The notes under the pieces are model-generated. The model ran no database searches. It was not told the DNA's origin and was given only the letters and a program-made list of their open reading frames with translations. This document shows, one piece after another, positions 22,598 through 31,681 of a stretch of DNA of 36,539 nt. A program made the translations under genes and the position numbers. Numbering within the stretch: the stretch's first letter is position 1; every line of letters starts with the position of its first letter. Source of the DNA: an uncultured Mycobacteriaceae bacterium (GTDB lineage Bacteria; Actinomycetota; Actinomycetes; Mycobacteriales; Mycobacteriaceae); assembly GCA_902826815.1 (NCBI GenBank), contig CADEGF010000001.1:1-36539 (forward strand). Reading direction: 5' to 3'.

Positions 22598-22874
22598 CTA
22601 GATCCCGTCGCAGATCGACGGGGTGCACGGTACAGGGATCGGCACGCAAACGCCTACGCCGAAGTAGAGGGGGATATCCCCGTTCCACGCTGGTCGGGGG
22701 GACCGGGTGGCGGCGGAGCGGGAGCGGCCACGCAGCTGTTGGACGGCGCGTCGTAGACGGTCCCCCACCCGCACTCGGCTGCGCTGCCGACCCCAGGCTC
22801 GCCATTGTGGCGAATCCCGACAGAGCAAACGCGGCGGCGCCGACGACTGCCGGCCGACGAATTGTGCTCGACAT
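22598..22874 (-). pseudogene. frameshifted small exported-protein gene
   Basis: Three successive reading frames carry protein-like pieces. Frame one starts at the ATG at 22874 with a clear signal peptide (MSSTIRRPAVVGAAAFALSG). A second frame from about 22790 reads GSAAECGWGTVYDAPSNSCV and continues as a Pro-rich linker. A third frame from about 22695 reads AWNGDIPLYFGVGVC and ends PSICDGI at the stop at 22598. The paired Cys and the late CVPIPVPC-type ending look like a small mycobacterial secreted-protein family. Each shift is accounted for by one lost base: the first near the C run at 22791-22794, the second at the run of six G at 22696-22701. It is either a real pseudogene or homopolymer sequencing error. 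No intact frame fits as well. Confidence 0.55.
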
Positions 22875-23074
22875 CGGGGGCCTCCCACGGTCTGATCCCC
22901 GACCTCCCGTTACCCGAATTTTTGACGCGCCGGACCGTCTTTCACCCCCGAGTTGCAGAGCTATCAGAGGTGGCGAAAGGTGCAATAACGAGATTCCCCG
23001 AAGGCCCAGCCAAGCGCGCGGATGTGGCGTAGGTGTTAGGGGGAGTGTCCGGATTGCCTGCCAAGGGGAGCCCC

Positions 23075-24727
23075 ATGAAAGCACTGCACAAGACCCTGCT
23101 CGTCGCCTGTGTCATCGCCCTCGCCCTGTTCGGGGCCGGCGCGTGCGGCAAGAAAAGCGAAGGTGGCGGTGGCGGAGGTGGCGGAGGCGGAGGCGAAATC
23201 AACATCGCATTGACCTCATTCCCCGACTATGTCGACCCGCAGTTGTCCTACACCGTCGAGGGGTGGGAGGTGCTGTGGAACGTCTACACACCGCTGCTGA
23301 CCTACAAGCACGCCAAGGGCAAGGAAGGCACACAGGTCGTGCCTGCGCTCGCCGAGGACATGCCCGACATCTCGCCCGATGGGAAGACGTACAAGCTGAA
23401 GCTGCGGCCCAACATGAAGTACTCGGACGGCACGCCCATCAAGGCGTCCGACTTCACGTACGGCATCCAGCGACTCTTCAAGACCGACTCGGGTGGATCG
23501 GTGTTCTTCGACAACATCGTTGGCGCCACCGAGTACGCCGACGGAGCCGAGACGATCACCGGGATCAAGACCGACGACAACACCGGTGACATCACCATCA
23601 CACTCAACGAGCCCAACGGCACTTTCGAGAATGTCCTCGGCCTGATGTTCGCTGCCCCGGTGCCGCCGAGCACACCGCTGGACAAGGACTCGACGAACAA
23701 GCCGCCGCCCGCCAGCGGTCCGTTCATGATCTCCAAGGTCGACGCGCCTCGGACGCTGACGATGGAGCGCAATCCGAACTTCCAGACCGTCAAGGACGCA
23801 GGCGCCACCGAGGTGGTCGATGCGAACGTCGACAAGATCGTCGTCAACGAGAACAAGAACAACAGCGCACAGGTGACGGACGTCGAGCAGAACAAGGTCG
23901 ACTTCATGCTTGACCCGCCCGTCGCGGACCGGCTCGCCGAGGTCAAGGCGAAGTACCCCGATCGCTTCCGGATGGAGGAGTCGATCAACACCTACTACTT
24001 CTTCATGAACATGGAGAAGCCCCCGTTCAACGACCTCAAGGTTCGGCAGGCGATCAACTATGCGATCGATCCCGAGGCGCTCAACAGGATCTTCGGCGGC
24101 CGACTGCACCCCACACAGCAGATCCTGCCGCCCGGCATGCCGGGCTACCAGGAGTACAAGCTGTACCCCGGCCCGGACATGAACAAAGCCAAACAACTGC
24201 TCGCCGAGGCTAATCCAGCCGACAAGGACATCACGGTCTGGACAGACGATGAGCCGGATCGTAAGCGTATCGGTGAGTACTACCACGACCTGCTGACCCA
24301 GCTTGGCTTCAATGCCACGTTGAAAGTCATTGCGGGCGACGTGTACTGGACGACGGTCGGCAACCAGTCGACTCCCGATATGGACACCGGCTTCGCCGAC
24401 TGGTTCCAGGACTTCCCGCATCCGGACGACTTCTTCCGTCCGCTGCTGCTCGGGGAGAGCATCCTGCCGACCAACGGCAACAACCTGTCCCGGGTCAACA
24501 TCCCGGCCAACAACGCCAAGGCGGACGAGTTGCTGACGAAACTGATCGGCGACGGCGGGGTCGAGGACCAGTACGCGGCACTGGACAAGGCCTACATGGA
24601 GCAGGCGGTCTGGGCGCCCTACGGCAACGAGGAGTTCACCACGTTCCTGTCGGAGCGGATGGACTTCGACAAGTCCTATCACCATTTACTTTTCAACCAG
24701 GACTACACCTCCTTCGCAATCAAGTAA
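23075..24727 (+). CDS. oligopeptide ABC transporter substrate-binding lipoprotein
   Basis: A 550-residue SBP_bac_5 (OppA/DppA-like) protein. The ATG at 23075 is chosen because a purine-rich AAGGGGAG precedes it and a lipoprotein signal begins there (MKALHKTLLVACVIALALFG). Cys24 in GAGAC is the likely lipidation site, though its -3 position is Ala instead of the usual Leu. An 11-residue poly-Gly linker follows the anchor. The body has the family pattern FPDYVDPQLS, YKLKLRPNMKYSDGTP, NYAIDPEALNRIFGG and later QLGFNATLKV. It would bind peptides or related ligands outside the membrane and deliver them to the permeases encoded downstream. It is the first gene of the five-gene operon. Confidence 0.92.
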   Translation: MKALHKTLLVACVIALALFGAGACGKKSEGGGGGGGGGGGEINIALTSFPDYVDPQLSYTVEGWEVLWNVYTPLLTYKHAKGKEGTQVVPALAEDMPDISPDGKTYKLKLRPNMKYSDGTPIKASDFTYGIQRLFKTDSGGSVFFDNIVGATEYADGAETITGIKTDDNTGDITITLNEPNGTFENVLGLMFAAPVPPSTPLDKDSTNKPPPASGPFMISKVDAPRTLTMERNPNFQTVKDAGATEVVDANVDKIVVNENKNNSAQVTDVEQNKVDFMLDPPVADRLAEVKAKYPDRFRMEESINTYYFFMNMEKPPFNDLKVRQAINYAIDPEALNRIFGGRLHPTQQILPPGMPGYQEYKLYPGPDMNKAKQLLAEANPADKDITVWTDDEPDRKRIGEYYHDLLTQLGFNATLKVIAGDVYWTTVGNQSTPDMDTGFADWFQDFPHPDDFFRPLLLGESILPTNGNNLSRVNIPANNAKADELLTKLIGDGGVEDQYAALDKAYMEQAVWAPYGNEEFTTFLSERMDFDKSYHHLLFNQDYTSFAIK

Positions 24728-24766
24728 CGGGCCCTTGATGTCGACTCCTCGCGCAAGCGCTCGTCG

Positions 24767-25804
24767 GTGACCTCGCCCATCGATTCGCTGGAGGCACCCG
24801 GCGAACCGCCGATTCCGACAGGGGTGCCGAAGTCGCAGATCCAGGGACGTAGCCCCTGGTATCTCGCGTGGCTCAGATTGCGTCGCAACAAGGTTGCGTT
24901 GGCGTGCGCTGCGCTGTTCGTGCTGATCGTGTTGTTCTGCCTGGCCGCACCACTATGGGCCGAACACGTAGCGCACACCGGGCCAAACGAGAACCACCTG
25001 ACCGACACGGTGATTATCGACGGGCAGCAGACCGACGTCGTCTCACCTGACGGCACCCCGATCGGTCCCGGGCTGCACGGCAGGTTCCTGCTCGGTGCAG
25101 ACCAGAACGGCCGAGATGTCATGGTGCGGTTGATGTACGGGGGCCGGACGTCCATCTACGTCGGCCTGGCTGCCGCGGCCGTGACGACGATCCTCGCCGC
25201 CGTCGTCGCCCTGCTTGCCGGCTACTACCGAGGCTGGATCGACGCGGTGCTGTCCCGCACGATGGACATCATCTGGGCATTCCCGGTGCTTCTGCTCGGC
25301 ATCGCATTGGGCACCACACTGGCCATCGGCGGCCTGAAGATCGGACCGATCGAGATCGCGGGCGACTCGATCTGGATACCCATCCTCATCATCGGCCTGG
25401 TCTACGTGCCCTACGTCGCCCGACCCATCCGAGGGGAGATTCTCGCGCTGCGCGAGAAGGAGTTCATCGAGGCCGCCGTGGCTCAGGGCAAGGGCCCGCT
25501 GCGGATCATGTTCTCCGAGTTGATGCCCAACATCGTGTCCACCGTCGTGGTCTTCTTCACGCTCAACATCGCCAACAACATGCTGCTGGAGTCGGCGCTG
25601 TCCTTCCTCGGTGCGGGTGTCCGGCCGCCGAACGCATCGTGGGGATCCATGATCGCCGACGGCTACCAGGTGATCTTCACCGCGCCGCACCTGACGGTCG
25701 TGCCCGGGTTGATGATCGTGCTGACGGTGTTGTCGCTGAACATATTCGGTGACGGCCTGCGTGACGCGATGGATCCGCGCGCCAAGATCCGGTTGGAGCA
25801 CTGA
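24767..25804 (+). CDS. oligopeptide ABC transporter permease, OppC/DppC-type
   Basis: A 345-residue inner-membrane permease. An N-terminal OppC_N segment (SPWYLAWLRLRRNKVALACAALF) is followed by a periplasmic loop (HLLGTD-like text FLLGADQNGRDVMVRLMYGGR) and five further helices. The EAA coupling motif is EAAVAQGKGPLRIMFSELMPN, the site that docks with the ATPases. It starts at GTG, 39 bp after the binding protein; a nearby ATG at 24738 is in another frame and stops after 10 codons. The permease order here is C before B, the reverse of classic opp operons. It should pair with the OppB-like gene 2 bp downstream. Confidence 0.93.
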   Translation: MTSPIDSLEAPGEPPIPTGVPKSQIQGRSPWYLAWLRLRRNKVALACAALFVLIVLFCLAAPLWAEHVAHTGPNENHLTDTVIIDGQQTDVVSPDGTPIGPGLHGRFLLGADQNGRDVMVRLMYGGRTSIYVGLAAAAVTTILAAVVALLAGYYRGWIDAVLSRTMDIIWAFPVLLLGIALGTTLAIGGLKIGPIEIAGDSIWIPILIIGLVYVPYVARPIRGEILALREKEFIEAAVAQGKGPLRIMFSELMPNIVSTVVVFFTLNIANNMLLESALSFLGAGVRPPNASWGSMIADGYQVIFTAPHLTVVPGLMIVLTVLSLNIFGDGLRDAMDPRAKIRLEH

Positions 25805-25806
25805 CG

Positions 25807-26769
25807 ATGGCACGCTTCGTCGCAAGGCGGTTGCTCGGCATGGTCTCGGTTCTGTTCGCGATCTCGGTCATCGTCTTCCTGATCTTCAACGTGATCCCGA
25901 ACTCCGACCCGGCCCAACGCATCGCGGGCAAGAACGCCGATCCGGCGCTGATCGCCAGGGTCAGCGCCGATCTCGGACTCGATCAGCCGTTGTACGTCCA
26001 GTACCTGACGATGATGAAGCAGATCTTCACCGGCCAGCTGACGTCGTACGCCAAGGACCGCAACGTCGTCGAGCAGATCTGGGAAGGCCTTCCCGCCACC
26101 TTCTCGCTGTGCATCGGCGCTGCGGTGATCTGGATGTCGTTGGCGGTTCTGTTCGGCTACCTCAGCGCAGTGCACGCGGGCAAGTTCACCGACCGCGCAC
26201 TGACGATCCTTGCCCTCATTGGAATTTCGATGCCCGTCTTCTGGCTGGCGGCGATGCTGCTCTACTTCCTGAGCTTCAAGGTCGAACTGTTCCCGACGGG
26301 CAGCTATGTGCCACTGACAGAGGACCCCGGCAACTGGGCCTATCACCTGATACTGCCCTGGTTCACGCTGGCCGTGCTGTTCGTCGGCATCTACAGCCGA
26401 GTGCTGCGCTCCAACATGCTCGACGCGATGAACGAGGACTACGTGCGCACCGCGCGTGCCAAGGGGCTGTCCGAACGCCAGGTCCGGATCCGGCACGTAC
26501 TCCGCAACTCGATGATCCCCGTCATCACACTGTTCGGGCTCGACTTCGGCATGGTGGTCGGCGGCGGCGCGATCCTCACCGAAACGGTCTACAACCTCGA
26601 CGGCGTCGGCCTGTACGCCGGAGAGGCGATCCGCTCACTGGATCTGCCGCCGCTGATGGCCGTCGTGATGTTCGGCGCCTTCTTCATCGTGCTGTTCAAC
26701 ACGATCGTCGATATCCTCTACGCGGTGCTCGACCCACGCATCCGGCTCGGAGAGGCGGCGCCGGCATGA
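25807..26769 (+). CDS. oligopeptide ABC transporter permease, OppB/DppB-type
   Basis: A 320-residue permease starting with the family signature MARFVARRLLGMVSVLFAISVIVF. It has six predicted helices and the EAA loop (YVRTARAKGLSERQVRIRHVLRNS). The C-terminal ETVYNLDGVGLYAGEAIRSLDLP stretch is strongly conserved in DppB/OppB proteins. It starts at ATG 2 bp after the OppC stop and ends overlapping the OppD ATG (ATGA), so expression is tightly coupled. Together with the OppC-like protein it forms the translocation pore. Confidence 0.94.
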   Translation: MARFVARRLLGMVSVLFAISVIVFLIFNVIPNSDPAQRIAGKNADPALIARVSADLGLDQPLYVQYLTMMKQIFTGQLTSYAKDRNVVEQIWEGLPATFSLCIGAAVIWMSLAVLFGYLSAVHAGKFTDRALTILALIGISMPVFWLAAMLLYFLSFKVELFPTGSYVPLTEDPGNWAYHLILPWFTLAVLFVGIYSRVLRSNMLDAMNEDYVRTARAKGLSERQVRIRHVLRNSMIPVITLFGLDFGMVVGGGAILTETVYNLDGVGLYAGEAIRSLDLPPLMAVVMFGAFFIVLFNTIVDILYAVLDPRIRLGEAAPA

Positions 26770-27755
26770 GCAGCCCCATCCTCACCGTCGACGACTTGCG
26801 GGTCAGCTTCGCAACCGAAGATGGCGTCGTCAAAGCCGTGGACGGCGTCTCATTCGAGCTCAACGCAGGCGAGGTGCTGGCGATCGTCGGCGAATCCGGC
26901 TGCGGTAAAAGCGTTACCGCGCAGACGCTTACCGGGCTCACCCGGGCCTCCAATGCCAGGATCACCGGCTCGGTCAACTACCGCGGCAGGGAGATCAACG
27001 GGCAGGACGACAACCAGTTGCGCGATGTGCGCGGCGAGCAGATCGCGATGGTCTTCCAGGACCCGATGTGTGCGCTGAATCCCGTCTACCGTGTCGGCGA
27101 CCAGATCACCGAGATGATCCGGGCGCATCGCGATGTCTCCAAGAAGGAAGCTCAGGCCAAGGCCGTCGAGCTGCTTCGCTCGGTCGGCATCCCCAACCCC
27201 GAGCGACGGGTCCGGCTCTACCCGCACGAGTTCTCCGGCGGCATGCGGCAGCGCGTCATGATCGCCATGGCGCTTGCGCTCGAACCCGATGTGCTGATCG
27301 CCGACGAGCCGACCACTGCACTCGATGTCACGATCCAGGCCCAGATTCTTGCACTGATCGACCAGCTGAACCGTGATCGAGGCCTGGCCGTCATCATCAT
27401 CACCCACGACCTCGGCGTCGTCGCCGAGATCGCCGATCGGGTGTTGGTGATGTACGCGGGCCAGGTCGTCGAGGACGCGACGCTGGACGAAATCTTCTAC
27501 GAGCCAAAGCATCCCTACACCTGGGGGCTGCTCGGTTCACTCGCCCGGCTCGACCAGCCGCGAACTGCGCGGCTGACCCAGATTCCCGGCGCTCCCCCAT
27601 CGCTGCTGTCTCCACCGGCGGGCTGCCGCTTCGCGCCGCGTTGCTCGCATGTGTTCGACGAGTGCACCGCGCCTCCGCCGCTCGAAGCACGCACTGGCGG
27701 AGTGCATCTCGACCGGTGCTGGCTGGACGCCGACGTGAAGGCGGCTCATGGCTAA
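26766..27755 (+). CDS. oligopeptide ABC transporter ATPase, OppD-type
   Basis: A 329-residue ABC ATPase. It has a Walker A motif (GESGCGKS), a Q-loop ([12 protein letters not shown]), the signature FSGGMRQR, Walker B with the D-loop ([10 protein letters not shown]) and the H-loop (ITHDLG). The C-terminal oligopeptide/dipeptide extension contains the cysteine-rich segment [12 protein letters not shown]...C that marks OppD/DppD proteins. A longer open frame covers it and runs back through the OppB gene, but the true start is the ATG at 26766, as shown by the family N-terminus ([11 protein letters not shown]). It overlaps OppB by 4 bp and the OppF start by 8 bp. Confidence 0.95.
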   Translation: MSSPILTVDDLRVSFATEDGVVKAVDGVSFELNAGEVLAIVGESGCGKSVTAQTLTGLTRASNARITGSVNYRGREINGQDDNQLRDVRGEQIAMVFQDPMCALNPVYRVGDQITEMIRAHRDVSKKEAQAKAVELLRSVGIPNPERRVRLYPHEFSGGMRQRVMIAMALALEPDVLIADEPTTALDVTIQAQILALIDQLNRDRGLAVIIITHDLGVVAEIADRVLVMYAGQVVEDATLDEIFYEPKHPYTWGLLGSLARLDQPRTARLTQIPGAPPSLLSPPAGCRFAPRCSHVFDECTAPPPLEARTGGVHLDRCWLDADVKAAHG

Positions 27756-28737
27756 AGGCGATCTGCTGCTCGAGGTGACCGACCTCGTCAAACACTTCCC
27801 GATCAAGGCCGGGATGATCGTCGACCGCGAGGTCGCAAGGGTTCGCGCGGTTGACGGCGTCAGCTTCACCCTCAAAGAGGGCGAAACACTGGGCCTGGTA
27901 GGCGAATCCGGCTGCGGGAAATCGACGTTGTGCCGGGCGATCCTGCAGCTGACGACCCCGACGTCGGGCTCGGTGCGGTTCGATGGTGAGGAGCTGGTCG
28001 GTCGGTCACGCCGCGACCTGCGCGCGATGCGCCGCCAGATGCAGATGATCTTCCAGGACCCGTTCGCCTCGCTCAATCCGCGCAAGCGCGTCGGCCAGAT
28101 CGTCGGCGACCCTCTCGAACTGCACGGCTTGGCCCGCGGCACCGAGTTGAAGCGGCGCGTCCAGGATCTACTCGATCGCGTCGGCCTCAACGCCGAGCAC
28201 TACAACCGGTTCCCACACGAGTTCTCCGGCGGCCAGCGTCAGCGCATCGGTATCGCGCGCGCACTTGCGTTGCAGCCCAAGCTGATCGTCGCCGACGAGC
28301 CGGTATCCGCACTGGACGTCTCCGTGCAGGCCCAGATCATCAACCTGCTCGAGGATGTTCAGGACGAGTTCGGGCTCTCGTACCTGTTCGTCGCCCACGA
28401 TCTCGGCGTCGTCCGCCACGTTTCGGATCGGATTGCGGTCATGTACCTCGGCAAGATCGTCGAGGACTCCGGCGCAGATGAGCTCTACGACAAGCCGATT
28501 CATCCCTATACCAACGCGCTGCTTTCGGCGGTGCCGATCCCCGACCCGAGGCGGAACTCCGCGCGCGAACGGCTCGTGCTCGAGGGCGATGTGCCCAGCC
28601 CGATCGACCCGCCACCCGGCTGCCGCTTCCATACCCGGTGCCCGTGGTGCACCGACGTGTGCACGTCAGAAGAGCCTGCGCTGATCGTGCACCGGCCAGA
28701 ACACTCTGCGGCCTGCCATCACCCGCAGAACGTCTAG
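27748..28737 (+). CDS. oligopeptide ABC transporter ATPase, OppF-type
   Basis: A 329-residue ABC ATPase starting [19 protein letters not shown]. Walker A (GESGCGKST), the Q-loop ([12 protein letters not shown]), the signature FSGGQRQR, Walker B ([10 protein letters not shown]) and the H-loop (VAHDLG) are intact. The C-terminal part has the [17 protein letters not shown] cysteine motif typical of OppF/DppF. With OppD it forms the heterodimeric motor of the importer. The gene closes the operon and is followed, 8 bp after its stop, by the stop of the convergent 134-residue gene, leaving no room for an intergenic terminator. Confidence 0.95.
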   Translation: MAKGDLLLEVTDLVKHFPIKAGMIVDREVARVRAVDGVSFTLKEGETLGLVGESGCGKSTLCRAILQLTTPTSGSVRFDGEELVGRSRRDLRAMRRQMQMIFQDPFASLNPRKRVGQIVGDPLELHGLARGTELKRRVQDLLDRVGLNAEHYNRFPHEFSGGQRQRIGIARALALQPKLIVADEPVSALDVSVQAQIINLLEDVQDEFGLSYLFVAHDLGVVRHVSDRIAVMYLGKIVEDSGADELYDKPIHPYTNALLSAVPIPDPRRNSARERLVLEGDVPSPIDPPPGCRFHTRCPWCTDVCTSEEPALIVHRPEHSAACHHPQNV

Positions 28738-28745
28738 CCAGGCGA

Positions 28746-29150
28746 CTACTCCGCCGATTCTTCCTCGTCAGTTGCCGCCTCGACGTCTGGAGAGCCGTCC
28801 AGCACGCTCGCCGCGATTCCGTACGGAAGGAACCGCACCTTCCGCGTCGGGTCGGTGTTGTTCTTGTTCGCCCGAAGCGCGTCGAGTTCGGTTGCGTACA
28901 CCTCTTCGACGTGGGCCTTGCCGTCGGCGTCGACGGTGTAGATGGCCCACACCCCGTCGCCTGTCTCGCCGGTGGTCTCCGGCTCGTGGCGTTGGCGGCG
29001 GGAGAACTCGTCGAAGAGGACGCCCCAGCCGGCCCGCTCACCGGTCACGTCGAAGACTTTGCCGATTGCGTCGCGCAGTCCCTCGCCGGCCTCACGGATC
29101 ACTCGATCGAAGTCGTCCGGGTCGAACCCGAACGGCCCATTACTACTCAT
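28746..29150 (-). CDS. conserved mycobacterial protein, Rv0313-like
   Basis: A 134-residue acidic protein without signal or membrane segments. It is Asp-rich (FDPDDFDRVIREAGEGLRDAIGK) and has a conserved-looking block (YATELDALRANKNNTDPTRKVRFLPYGIA). From memory it corresponds to M. tuberculosis Rv0313, which likewise follows the Pro/Thr-rich protein Rv0312. It is the second gene after the Hsp70-like gene on the minus strand, 25 bp downstream, so the two are probably cotranscribed. Function unknown; a partner role for the Hsp70-like protein is inferred from this conserved order. Confidence 0.75.
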   Translation of the reverse strand: MSSNGPFGFDPDDFDRVIREAGEGLRDAIGKVFDVTGERAGWGVLFDEFSRRQRHEPETTGETGDGVWAIYTVDADGKAHVEEVYATELDALRANKNNTDPTRKVRFLPYGIAASVLDGSPDVEAATDEEESAE

Positions 29151-29175
29151 CTATCCAGTGTGCCACTACTTGGGA

Positions 29176-31053
29176 CTAGCCCCATGGGGACTGCGGGTAC
29201 ACAGGTTGCTGGTACGGCGGGGGCTGCTGGTAGGCCGGAGGGTACGACGGGCCCGTGTTGGGCACCTGGATCGGCACAGGTACCGGCACGAACGGCACGT
29301 TGACCCAGGACGTCGTCATCGACGGCGTCGTGCTGGTGGTTGTCGTCGTGGTTGTGGTCGTCGTTTCGGTTGTGGTCGTCGGTGACGTCGTGGTCGTGGT
29401 CGGTGGCGTCGTGGTGGTCGTATGCGTGGTCGTCGGCACCGTCGTGGTCGGTGTCCACGTCGGCGACGGCGGCGGAGGAGGCGGCGCCTCGTTCGTGATC
29501 GTCACCGTTTCGGGCGGCGGGGGCGGTGGAGGTTCCGGCGGCGGAGGCTCGGGGCTCGGCTCCTTCGGCGGTTCGGGCGCGGGCGGCTCAGGCTCAGGTG
29601 GTTTGGGCTCAGGCGGCTTGGGTTCGGGTGGTTTGGGAGCTTCGGTCGCCTTCGTGCTCTCGGTTGCACTGGTCAACCCGTACGCAACACCACCGACGGT
29701 GATGATCGCGATGACCGCCGCCACCCCGATGCCCAAGACGGCCATGCGGTGCCAGGGCCGCCGCGGCTCAACGTACGCCACCCGGCCTGTCGCAGGGGCG
29801 TACTCGACCGCCGGCCGGACATCGGAATCCGTTACCAGGTACGGGTTGTCACCGCTGTAAGGATTCTCGCCGGTGTACGGGACGAGTTCCTCGCCGCCCT
29901 CTTCCTGCGACCAGGCCAGTGCACGGAACGTCGCCGATCCGGGAGCGTCGGTCCCCGGGCCGTCGAAGACGGGTTCGGCCGCTGTCACATCGGTGGCGGC
30001 AGCAGCCGCGCCGGTCGGGGCCTCCGCGTCGAGCACGGTGGCCGCGTTGGCTCCTGTCGGCGCATCGGCGTCGGCACCGAACGCTGCAAACAGCGCGGCG
30101 CCGACCGCCGCGTTGAGAGCCGGCGCAGGCGTGGTCACCACGGGAAGCTGTGTGTGTTCGGAAATGCGCTGTGCGACAAGCGGAATGCTTGCTCCGCCGC
30201 CGACGATCGCGACCGCGGCGAGGCCGGACGCCGATGTGCCGCTGCCGTTGCGTTCGGCCAGGTCGTCAAGGGCAGAGACGACACCGTCCAGCGGACGTTG
30301 AATCAGTTCCTGCAGTTCGTCTCGGGTCAGCCGAATATCGGCCCGGTAGCCGGGTAGTTCGAGGACCAGTTGGGTCGCGGTGTCGGCCGAAAGCCGCTCC
30401 TTGGCCCTTCGGCACTCGTCACGGAGTTTGGTGAGCGACTCGACGGCGGTGGTGCCTGCCGGATCGGCTCTGTCGGCGACGTCGTCCAGGACGTGGGCCA
30501 GCAACGCCTGATCGATGAGGTCGCCGGAGAAGTCCGGATAGCGGACGGTTTCACCGATGGGTTCGAAGGACGCCGCGGCATTGGCGAGGGTGATGCTGGT
30601 GCCGCTTCCGCCGAAGTCGAGCAACGCCACCACGCCGGTCACCGCGATACCGGGGTTGGCCTGCAGCGCTGTCAGCGCCGCGACGGCGTCGGAGACCACC
30701 CGAACGTGTTCGCTGTTCTGCGACAGCAGCCTGCTGTTGCCAAGTGCGCTGCGGAAAGCCCAGATAGTCGCAGGATTCCAGTGCGCGGGCACCGCGATCG
30801 CCACGTCGGGAGACGGTCCACCGCCCACCTCGACCATCGCGTCGAGCGCCTGCATCAGAAGCTGTTCGGCCCGGTAGCTCGTGCCATCGGGGGTCACGAG
30901 CGGGACGCGATCGCCGACCCGTTCGACGAAGCCGCTGATCGTGCCGCCCGATTGCGCAAGGGTCAGCATCGAGCGGCGCGTCACAGGTTTGTTGCCGACA
31001 CGCGCCGCGACCAGGTTCGTTGTCCCAACCGACAACCCCAAGGGGTCGCTCAT
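29176..31053 (-). CDS. Hsp70-like membrane protein with Pro/Thr-rich tail, Rv0312-like
   Basis: A 625-residue protein, started at the ATG at 31053 (MSDPLGLSVGTTNLVAARVG). The first ~330 residues resemble the Hsp70/actin-type ATPase. GLSVGTTN is phosphate loop 1, LLDFGGSGTS is like the DLGGGT loop 2, and AIVGGGASIPLVAQ is the adenosine motif. There is no peptide-binding domain. Instead the protein has a transmembrane helix (about 432-455), then a Pro/Glu-rich repeat section (PKPPEPKPPEP type) and a long Thr-rich run before a short YQQPPPYQQP-type end. This layout suggests an ATPase inside and a glycosylatable tail outside. From memory it matches Rv0312 of M. tuberculosis. The mechanism is unknown. 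Confidence 0.85.
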   Translation of the reverse strand: MSDPLGLSVGTTNLVAARVGNKPVTRRSMLTLAQSGGTISGFVERVGDRVPLVTPDGTSYRAEQLLMQALDAMVEVGGGPSPDVAIAVPAHWNPATIWAFRSALGNSRLLSQNSEHVRVVSDAVAALTALQANPGIAVTGVVALLDFGGSGTSITLANAAASFEPIGETVRYPDFSGDLIDQALLAHVLDDVADRADPAGTTAVESLTKLRDECRRAKERLSADTATQLVLELPGYRADIRLTRDELQELIQRPLDGVVSALDDLAERNGSGTSASGLAAVAIVGGGASIPLVAQRISEHTQLPVVTTPAPALNAAVGAALFAAFGADADAPTGANAATVLDAEAPTGAAAAATDVTAAEPVFDGPGTDAPGSATFRALAWSQEEGGEELVPYTGENPYSGDNPYLVTDSDVRPAVEYAPATGRVAYVEPRRPWHRMAVLGIGVAAVIAIITVGGVAYGLTSATESTKATEAPKPPEPKPPEPKPPEPEPPAPEPPKEPSPEPPPPEPPPPPPPETVTITNEAPPPPPPSPTWTPTTTVPTTTHTTTTTPPTTTTTSPTTTTETTTTTTTTTTSTTPSMTTSWVNVPFVPVPVPIQVPNTGPSYPPAYQQPPPYQQPVYPQSPWG

Positions 31054-31219
31054 AACGGCCCAAACCATAGCTCTGTTATGGGCTGATTCCGCTCAGACAC
31101 TCCGTGCGCACCCCGTTTGAACAGCGTTCGGCCAGCATGCTTTTGGGGGCTCGAGTTTTATCACCGTCACGCAGGGTACTGGCATTGCCTATGACCGCAA
31201 GCTCAGTAGTATCCCGCCC

Positions 31220-31681
31220 ATGGGCGATATCGACGAGATCATGCGGGTGAAGTACCGGTATCTGCGGGCGCTGGACACCAAGAACTGGGACGAATTCTCC
31301 GACACGCTGACCGAGGACATCGTCGGCGACTACGGAACCTCGCTCGGTGAGGAGCACCATTTCACCGACCGCGACACGCTGGTCGAGTTCATGCGCACCT
31401 CGATGCCGGCAAACGTGCTCACCGAACATCGCGTGACACATCCCGAGATCGACGTGGACGGCGACGAGGCCACCGGCATCTGGTACCTGCAGGACCGCGT
31501 CATCGTTCCGGACTACAACTTCATGCTCTACGGCGCCGCGTTCTACCACGACCGCTACCGCCGCACCGCCGACGGCTGGCGGCTCAGCGCCACCGGGTAT
31601 CAGCGCACCTACGAGGTGAACATGTCGACCGAGTCGATCACCAATTTCAAGGTGAAACCCGGTGCTGCGCTGAATATTTAA
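31220..31681 (+). CDS. SnoaL-like/nuclear transport factor 2 family protein, Rv0310c-like
   Basis: A 153-residue NTF2-like protein. The helical N-terminus contains KYRYLRALDTKNWDEFSDTLTEDI. The strands follow, with FTDRDTLVEFMRTSM, TEHRVTHPEIDVDGDEATGIWYLQD and YHDRYRRTADGWRLSATGYQRTYE, which is the SnoaL_4 pattern. Family members are dehydratases, cyclases, isomerases or small-ligand binders, so no substrate can be named. It starts at ATG across a 166-bp gap from the Hsp70-like gene. It ends overlapping the stop of the YkuD gene by 4 bp (shared TTAA). The recalled M. tuberculosis counterpart is Rv0310c, also neighbouring the Rv0309-type gene. Confidence 0.85.
   Translation: MGDIDEIMRVKYRYLRALDTKNWDEFSDTLTEDIVGDYGTSLGEEHHFTDRDTLVEFMRTSMPANVLTEHRVTHPEIDVDGDEATGIWYLQDRVIVPDYNFMLYGAAFYHDRYRRTADGWRLSATGYQRTYEVNMSTESITNFKVKPGAALNI

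Noticed and set aside
25749-27755. 668-residue open frame covering OppB and OppD
   Set aside because: The first 340 residues are an out-of-frame reading of OppB; only the part from 26766 has OppD family sequence.
29255-29860. Val/Gly-rich plus-strand frame
   Set aside because: It is the antisense of the Thr/Pro-rich tail of the Hsp70-like gene; poly-Val is simply the complement of Thr codons.
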